NCBI GenBank assembly: GCA_963920665.1 | Contig: OY987270.1 | Location: 20,796,019 to 20,860,018 of the forward strand | Direction: 5' to 3' | DNA: 64,000 nucleotides | From: Straminergon stramineum | Lineage: Eukaryota > Streptophyta > Bryopsida > Hypnales > Calliergonaceae | Shown here: positions 59,329 to 64,000 of the stretch, piece by piece | Position numbering within the stretch: position 1 is the stretch's first letter | How the letters are laid out: every line of letters starts with the position of its first letter | The notes under the pieces: generated by a model | What the model was told of the DNA's origin: nothing | Databases searched by the model: none | The model's input: the letters and a program-made list of their open reading frames with translations, nothing else | Made by a program: the position numbers and the translations under genes

Positions 59329-62300
59329 AAACCAATCAAGACTTCGAATTCTATTTGGTGGAGAAAATTATGAAGTGCATTGAGGATGCCGTAATTAATG
59401 TCTACACCAACTTTAGTTACTTAGTGCAAGTGCTAGTAAAGCAAGCCTAAAGACAAAGCATTCATGGGATAGCTTCACTCCAAATCTTTGGGGAATATAT
59501 TAAAAATTGTGGAAACTAATGACCTTGATGATTCCATTGTGACTCACAATTTTCAAAGCTACCACCTATTGAAGACAACATTTGATGCAAGCAAAGTCAC
59601 CCTTCAACCCATGGGTCATTTGCATGGGAGCTAACTTTTTTTCTTTGAGCAATATGTTGCTAATAACTCATAAGCCATACAATTTTTTAGAGGGATTATT
59701 AGGTGATATATTCTTCTATTATAAGTGGATGAAATTTTTGACTTGATACATATTCTAAGGACAATATTCACTTTTGGGGATGAATAATTAATTTTCATCC
59801 CCATTTTCCACATTTCATCATTTCTATGTAGAGAGATGTAAACAACTCTAATAAAAACTATATTTTGTATTGCCTTGCATAAATGAAAAAAATCGATAGT
59901 GGGATCCCTTTCCTATCCACAAAGAGTCAAACACATGTTGCTCTAAACTCATCAATGTCATCATCCTTAATAACATGGTTAGTACAACTACAACCATCAT
60001 AAATAGCAATCCAACAAAAATACTATTATTATATTTACATTGTTTTTTATTGGATCTTCTTGACAAATGAGAAGAGTTTCTAATACACTTTAGCGTGCAT
60101 TGCTTGGATATAGGACGAAAAAGTTATGAATGTTCAAAGTAGAATTCCTTCTTTAGAGGTGTCAATATCTAAAATCAACTCTAGATTTTCAAAGGTGCCC
60201 ATGGATTGACTATCCACATCTTGAGTGATCATTATTTGGAATTGAGCATCGTTTTGGGATCCAAATATAGGTATTACTTTTGAAACATGATTTTTGGGTG
60301 CACATATCTTACATACCATTTAGCAAATGGTAAACTATTTCCTTAGAGGGAAGGACTTTGATCATGATAACTTCATCATCCTTTAATTTCTATGTTCCCT
60401 TTTTCCTGAGCTTGGAAATGCAATACAAGTGGCGCTACACGTCTCCTTCACGTAAGCACCCCAATCACCCAATAAGGAAGGTAGCCACCCAATCACGCTA
60501 CCTTACTAACAATTCTCTTGTTGTACCACCAAACGGCACCACAAAATCAACAACAAAAATAGATAGCTCAATTGAACAGGGGAAGCTGAATTGTTGATTA
60601 TCATATTTGTTTTGACTTCACCTTGCAACTAATTGACTTCCCCTCAAGGACTCTGCAAGTAAATTGTATATGGTTCATGCAATGTTCATACATAGTTGGT
60701 GCAAGGAATACCAAACACCCTACCATAACATAATATACACCACAAATGTGGCTAATTATTCGACTACAATAGTCAAATTAACAATATGAAGGTGAGAAAA
60801 ATTTGTCAAATGAACTACAAGATGGGTTAAATGCATGCATATAAAGCTACTAAAATACTTAATTTAGCTCAATTCTTTTAAATCACTGGAATCGATTTGT
60901 CATTCAAGCATTTCTAGGAGATGAAGACATAAGGAGCTTGCAATTGCAATAGTTCATTATAAAAATTCACAATTGAATTCTAACCTTCATCAATTTCATT
61001 GCCCATGAGAGTTATCTACTCTGAATTGCGACCAAAGCAAGGTTCCATATACTTTCACTCACTTATTTTACATTGCAAGAATTTTTTTAGAATAGGAACA
61101 ATTGTCAATCAAAAGTTCTAAAGTCATTTTACTTGGACATTGCCATTACCAATCTCAAATGTCCATTGAAACTCAACATTTTGCTATGCAATCGTACATC
61201 AAAGCAATTGTGAAATTCACAAGCTAGACTAAATCTCCAAACTTGTCAATAAGAGTCGTGAATAACATTCCCGTACATGAAGACTTCGTGAACACTCAAA
61301 ATAGTTGAAATGCTTCCCAAGGATGAAGACCTCAACCATCAAGAAATCTCGCAAAGAATATCCTACATCTACAATAAATCCATGGACATTGGCAAGTGCA
61401 GGTAGGGACACCATCTAGCAATCTAAACATCCAACAAAATCAAAGTCCTCAAAACAAGAACCTAAACAAGAGCTTTATTCATTCTTGCATCCAAAATCAA
61501 TTCAAAAATCTCGCAACAAGCAATCAAGGTACCATGTAGGTAGATAGGATTCCTCAAACAGGTAAAGGAGGGAGATGATAAGAACTAGAGCACAACCACT
61601 ACACCCTAGATATAATGGATATGACAGTTTCCTTGGAAATTCAATGCAAGTACATTCAATGTCACCTTTCGGCGCATTCAATTGTCTAGTGAGCAATTAA
61701 AGCAGTCATCTAATTGATCACCAACTCCACCTAAAATTCAATAATTCCTCCAACATAAAATCTATACATACAAGTAAGCAACTTAAATGGACGCTTCCAA
61801 CCGAGTCTCTTGTAGCAAATAAAACAACTCTCTTGAGTAGGAAGATAATCCCCAATTCCACTACAAGCTCCCATGTTGTGCAAAGTATTATGAAGTCTCC
61901 ATTCACAGAACCTTTCCCAACTAGAATCTAGAACCTTGCACCCTCTAGAAAATCACACATTCATTTTAAGGTAAGCCACTAGCAATTGCAAAAAACAAAA
62001 TGCCAATAGATGAAGTCTTTTTATACTTAGCAAAATTAAAGTTCACTTGTATGCTCAATAAAGTCTCTAATGTACTACATGGTTTATAGAGACTCTACCT
62101 TAAATTAAATGTCCAGCAAATCAAAGTGCTACACCTTTGTGGATCATAGCATCGTCCGGGGTCAATTCCAGTCTTCACCTGCACTTCCTAATTTGTCAAC
62201 CATATATTGAAGTGATTTTGCTTTGTCTAAGTTCAACTCAATGATTACTTCAAATGCACACCAAGGTAGTCCCAAATCACCAAGCTTACCAACAATTCAT

Positions 62301-63437
62301 TAGAAGTACCCCCAAATGGAGCCCCAAATCAATAACAAGTAGTAGGTAGCAAAATCCAACCCAATCTCCTAAAGCAAAAGAAACAACTTCCAATGATGAT
62401 TGTGCAACGGAAGTTTCAACAAAGGGCAAGAGCAATAATAGAAATGCATGGAGATGGAGACCTAGAGGTTTGTGGAGGCAAGGTGGATGTGCTAGAAGCA
62501 AGAGCGGGAGTCCATTACTCCATTCACATGTGTACCATGCATCAAGCACTAGATGAGTTCCATGGAATATTTGTTGAAGGTAAGTGCCCTTTCATTGACC
62601 CTAATAGCATTTGAGCAAGTGAGCATACTCACAATTAGTAAACAAGAATTATTTGTATTAGATCTATTTGCCAAGTGTAAGAGGATTCCAATTCACTTTA
62701 GTGTACATTGTTGGGACATTGTATGAAATATGTTGTGAAATTTTAATTTATGGTATGTTCATACCTTTGTGGATGTAACAAAAATCCTCATAATGCCATT
62801 GTCAACTCCTTGTGTCATCATTTTCTAGATTTCAATCATGTTTAGTGATCCAAATATATATATTGCATTCTTGGGTAATGATGATTTTGAATGCATATAC
62901 CTTATACTTCTATTCCAACTTTGGTTGGTGTTCTTGCTTGTCTTTCCATCAAGATTGAGTGTTTCTCCAAAAGCATTTTGCACTTTTGCTTGTTCATTAT
63001 TTGTCAACCTTTTGCCTTCACTTGGTTTCCACTTATTTCCTACACTCTCATGTAGACTCTTCATAAAAATGCTACTAAAGTACTTCAACTTTAGTAATTC
63101 ATCACTTCTTTCTAAAAGTATCTTAATACCTATTTTAGATCCCAAATATTCTTTAAAACTTGAGGACAAGACCCAAACAAAATACAAGTTCCAATCAAAA
63201 ATTATAAAGCTCTCAAACTCAATAGAAAATTACAAGAATTTTAGTCCCATTTCCCAACCTTACAAAAGAATATAGATTCATTCTTGTATGCATGTAAATA
63301 ACCAAGAGGACCAATAGAATACAAATAGCTTATGCCTCTATACAATCTCTCCATGTTGCTCCCTAATGTGACTTGAACCCCATATTCCTTCTCACATTCT
63401 CACACTCCCATGCTAGTTATGTAGCCCCATGTCTGCA
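59329..63437. other. Diverged duplicated segments of the kinase neighbourhood; no intact gene
   Basis: A mosaic of diverged repeats. 60065-60310 resembles 62680-62900, 61390-61660 resembles 52060-52320, and 63230-63430 resembles 41880-42800. A possible TTAAGGTAAGCC...CTACCTTAA element lies at 61966-62103. ORFs on both strands at 62825-63275 (120 codons minus, 145 plus) overlap one another. The minus one lies where an N-terminal kinase extension might be expected, but I recognise no domain in it. Confidence 0.4.
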
Positions 63438-63744
63438 ATCATTAGGGGAGATTTGAGGCCTCTATATGCCTGCGAGTTCCCAGGCTACGAGGAATGTAGG
63501 AACTGCACCACTATTGCAATCTGATGTGGCTAAGACACTGCCATGTCAAAAATAAATAAATAAAAATTGAAAATTTTTTCAACTCCTATTCGCATTTTAG
63601 AACTAAGAATTTTTTATTTTTTCTTTTTTTTTTTCTTTTTCTTTTTTTTTTGACATCAATCAGCTGTTCTCGAACTATACAGGGAACATGCAAGGGAACA
63701 AGCTTGAAACAGCCCTCCTGAGGCCTCAAATCCCCTCTAATGAT
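63438..63744. mobile_element. MITE with 25-bp terminal inverted repeats
   Basis: ATCATTAGGGGAGATTTGAG at the left and CTCAAATCCCCTCTAATGAT at the right, one or two mismatches over 25 bp. A T-rich tract (63600-63650) is inside. The duplicated segment at about 42800-42850 lacks this insert. Superfamily not assigned. Confidence 0.65.
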
Positions 63745-64000
63745 ACAAAAATTATCTAAGTTTTCTTAACTTAAGGACTTGCAACATTTGTACTAAGCAA
63801 GCTTTGCTTTTCATTACATCAAAGAGTTAATTGATCTCAAGGTTACGTTATGTAATAAGTTCCCTCTTTCCAAGGTCATTATATACAACAAATAGCATAA
63901 TCAAATTGTCATCCAAGCATTATAATAAAGGGAGATGAAGACACCAAGCCATAACTCATTATCAAATCAAAATCCACCAAATCATCCTCAAATACAAAAT
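63745..64000. other. Duplicated segment (as 42850-43080)
   Basis: Follows 42850-43080 block by block (CAACATTTGTACTAAGCAAG, TTGATCTCAAGGTTACG, CCACCAAATCATCCTCAAAT). No gene; continues past the window end. Confidence 0.45.

Noticed and set aside
62825..63275. Overlapping 120- and 145-codon ORFs on opposite strands
   Set aside because: Both cannot be real, neither has a domain I recognise, and the region is a diverged duplicate segment.
1..64000. CRISPR arrays, tRNA or rRNA genes
   Set aside because: No regularly spaced short repeats with unique spacers and no tRNA-like or rRNA-like sequence was noticed; the tRNA-like matches are retrotransposon primer-binding sites.

Overview
This is a gene-poor, AT-rich stretch of a nuclear plant genome. 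It contains one apparently intact gene, a two-exon Bet v 1/PR-10-like gene on the minus strand at 19507-20509. Nearly everything else that can be recognised is transposon. The plant assignment rests on the PR-10 fold, Ty1/copia elements primed by initiator-Met tRNA (TGGTATYAGAGC), many CACTA (En/Spm) elements and a plant-style TKL-like kinase family. Species cannot be determined. The mix would suit a seed-free land plant (moss, lycophyte or fern), but that is a guess.

Layout. 0-12 kb and 15-16 kb: small non-autonomous elements whose two ends are both TTAA followed by CCC (TTAA|CCC...GGG|TTAA), in several sequence families and sometimes abutting so that one TTAA serves two elements. 12-19 kb: no recognisable genes. 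19.3-21.7 kb: a GC-richer island with the PR-10-like gene, its TATA box and its upstream region. 22.4 kb: a short TTAGGG tract. 24-27.5 kb: a second cluster of TTAA elements. 29.5-39.9 kb: CACTA-type elements, including a 5.9-kb candidate with 1.4-1.6-kb internal direct repeats built from ~180-bp units, plus a foldback element.

39.9-51.8 kb: two tandem kinase pseudogenes on the minus strand. The downstream one (K2) is split by a 1224-bp foldback CACTA element. The upstream one (K1) is split by a complete copia element (43385-49959, TSD TGATT) and by a 722-bp TIR element. The copia element itself holds a second, apparently near-identical copy of the 1224-bp CACTA element and a third small CACTA element. 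52.35-58.11 kb: a second, unrelated copia on the minus strand (TSD CAAAT). 58-64 kb: diverged duplicated segments related to the kinase neighbourhood, with two further inverted-repeat elements.

The most unusual observation is that both copia elements, though from different families, carry an extra ORF between the primer-binding site and gag. Its motifs, in order and at sensible spacing, resemble the reverse-transcriptase palm of Ty3/gypsy-type elements. Also notable are the TTAA/CCC elements (piggyBac-like ends), the young 1224-bp CACTA pair, and the way insertions can be read against duplicated empty sites. Nothing was computed: alignments and identities are by eye.
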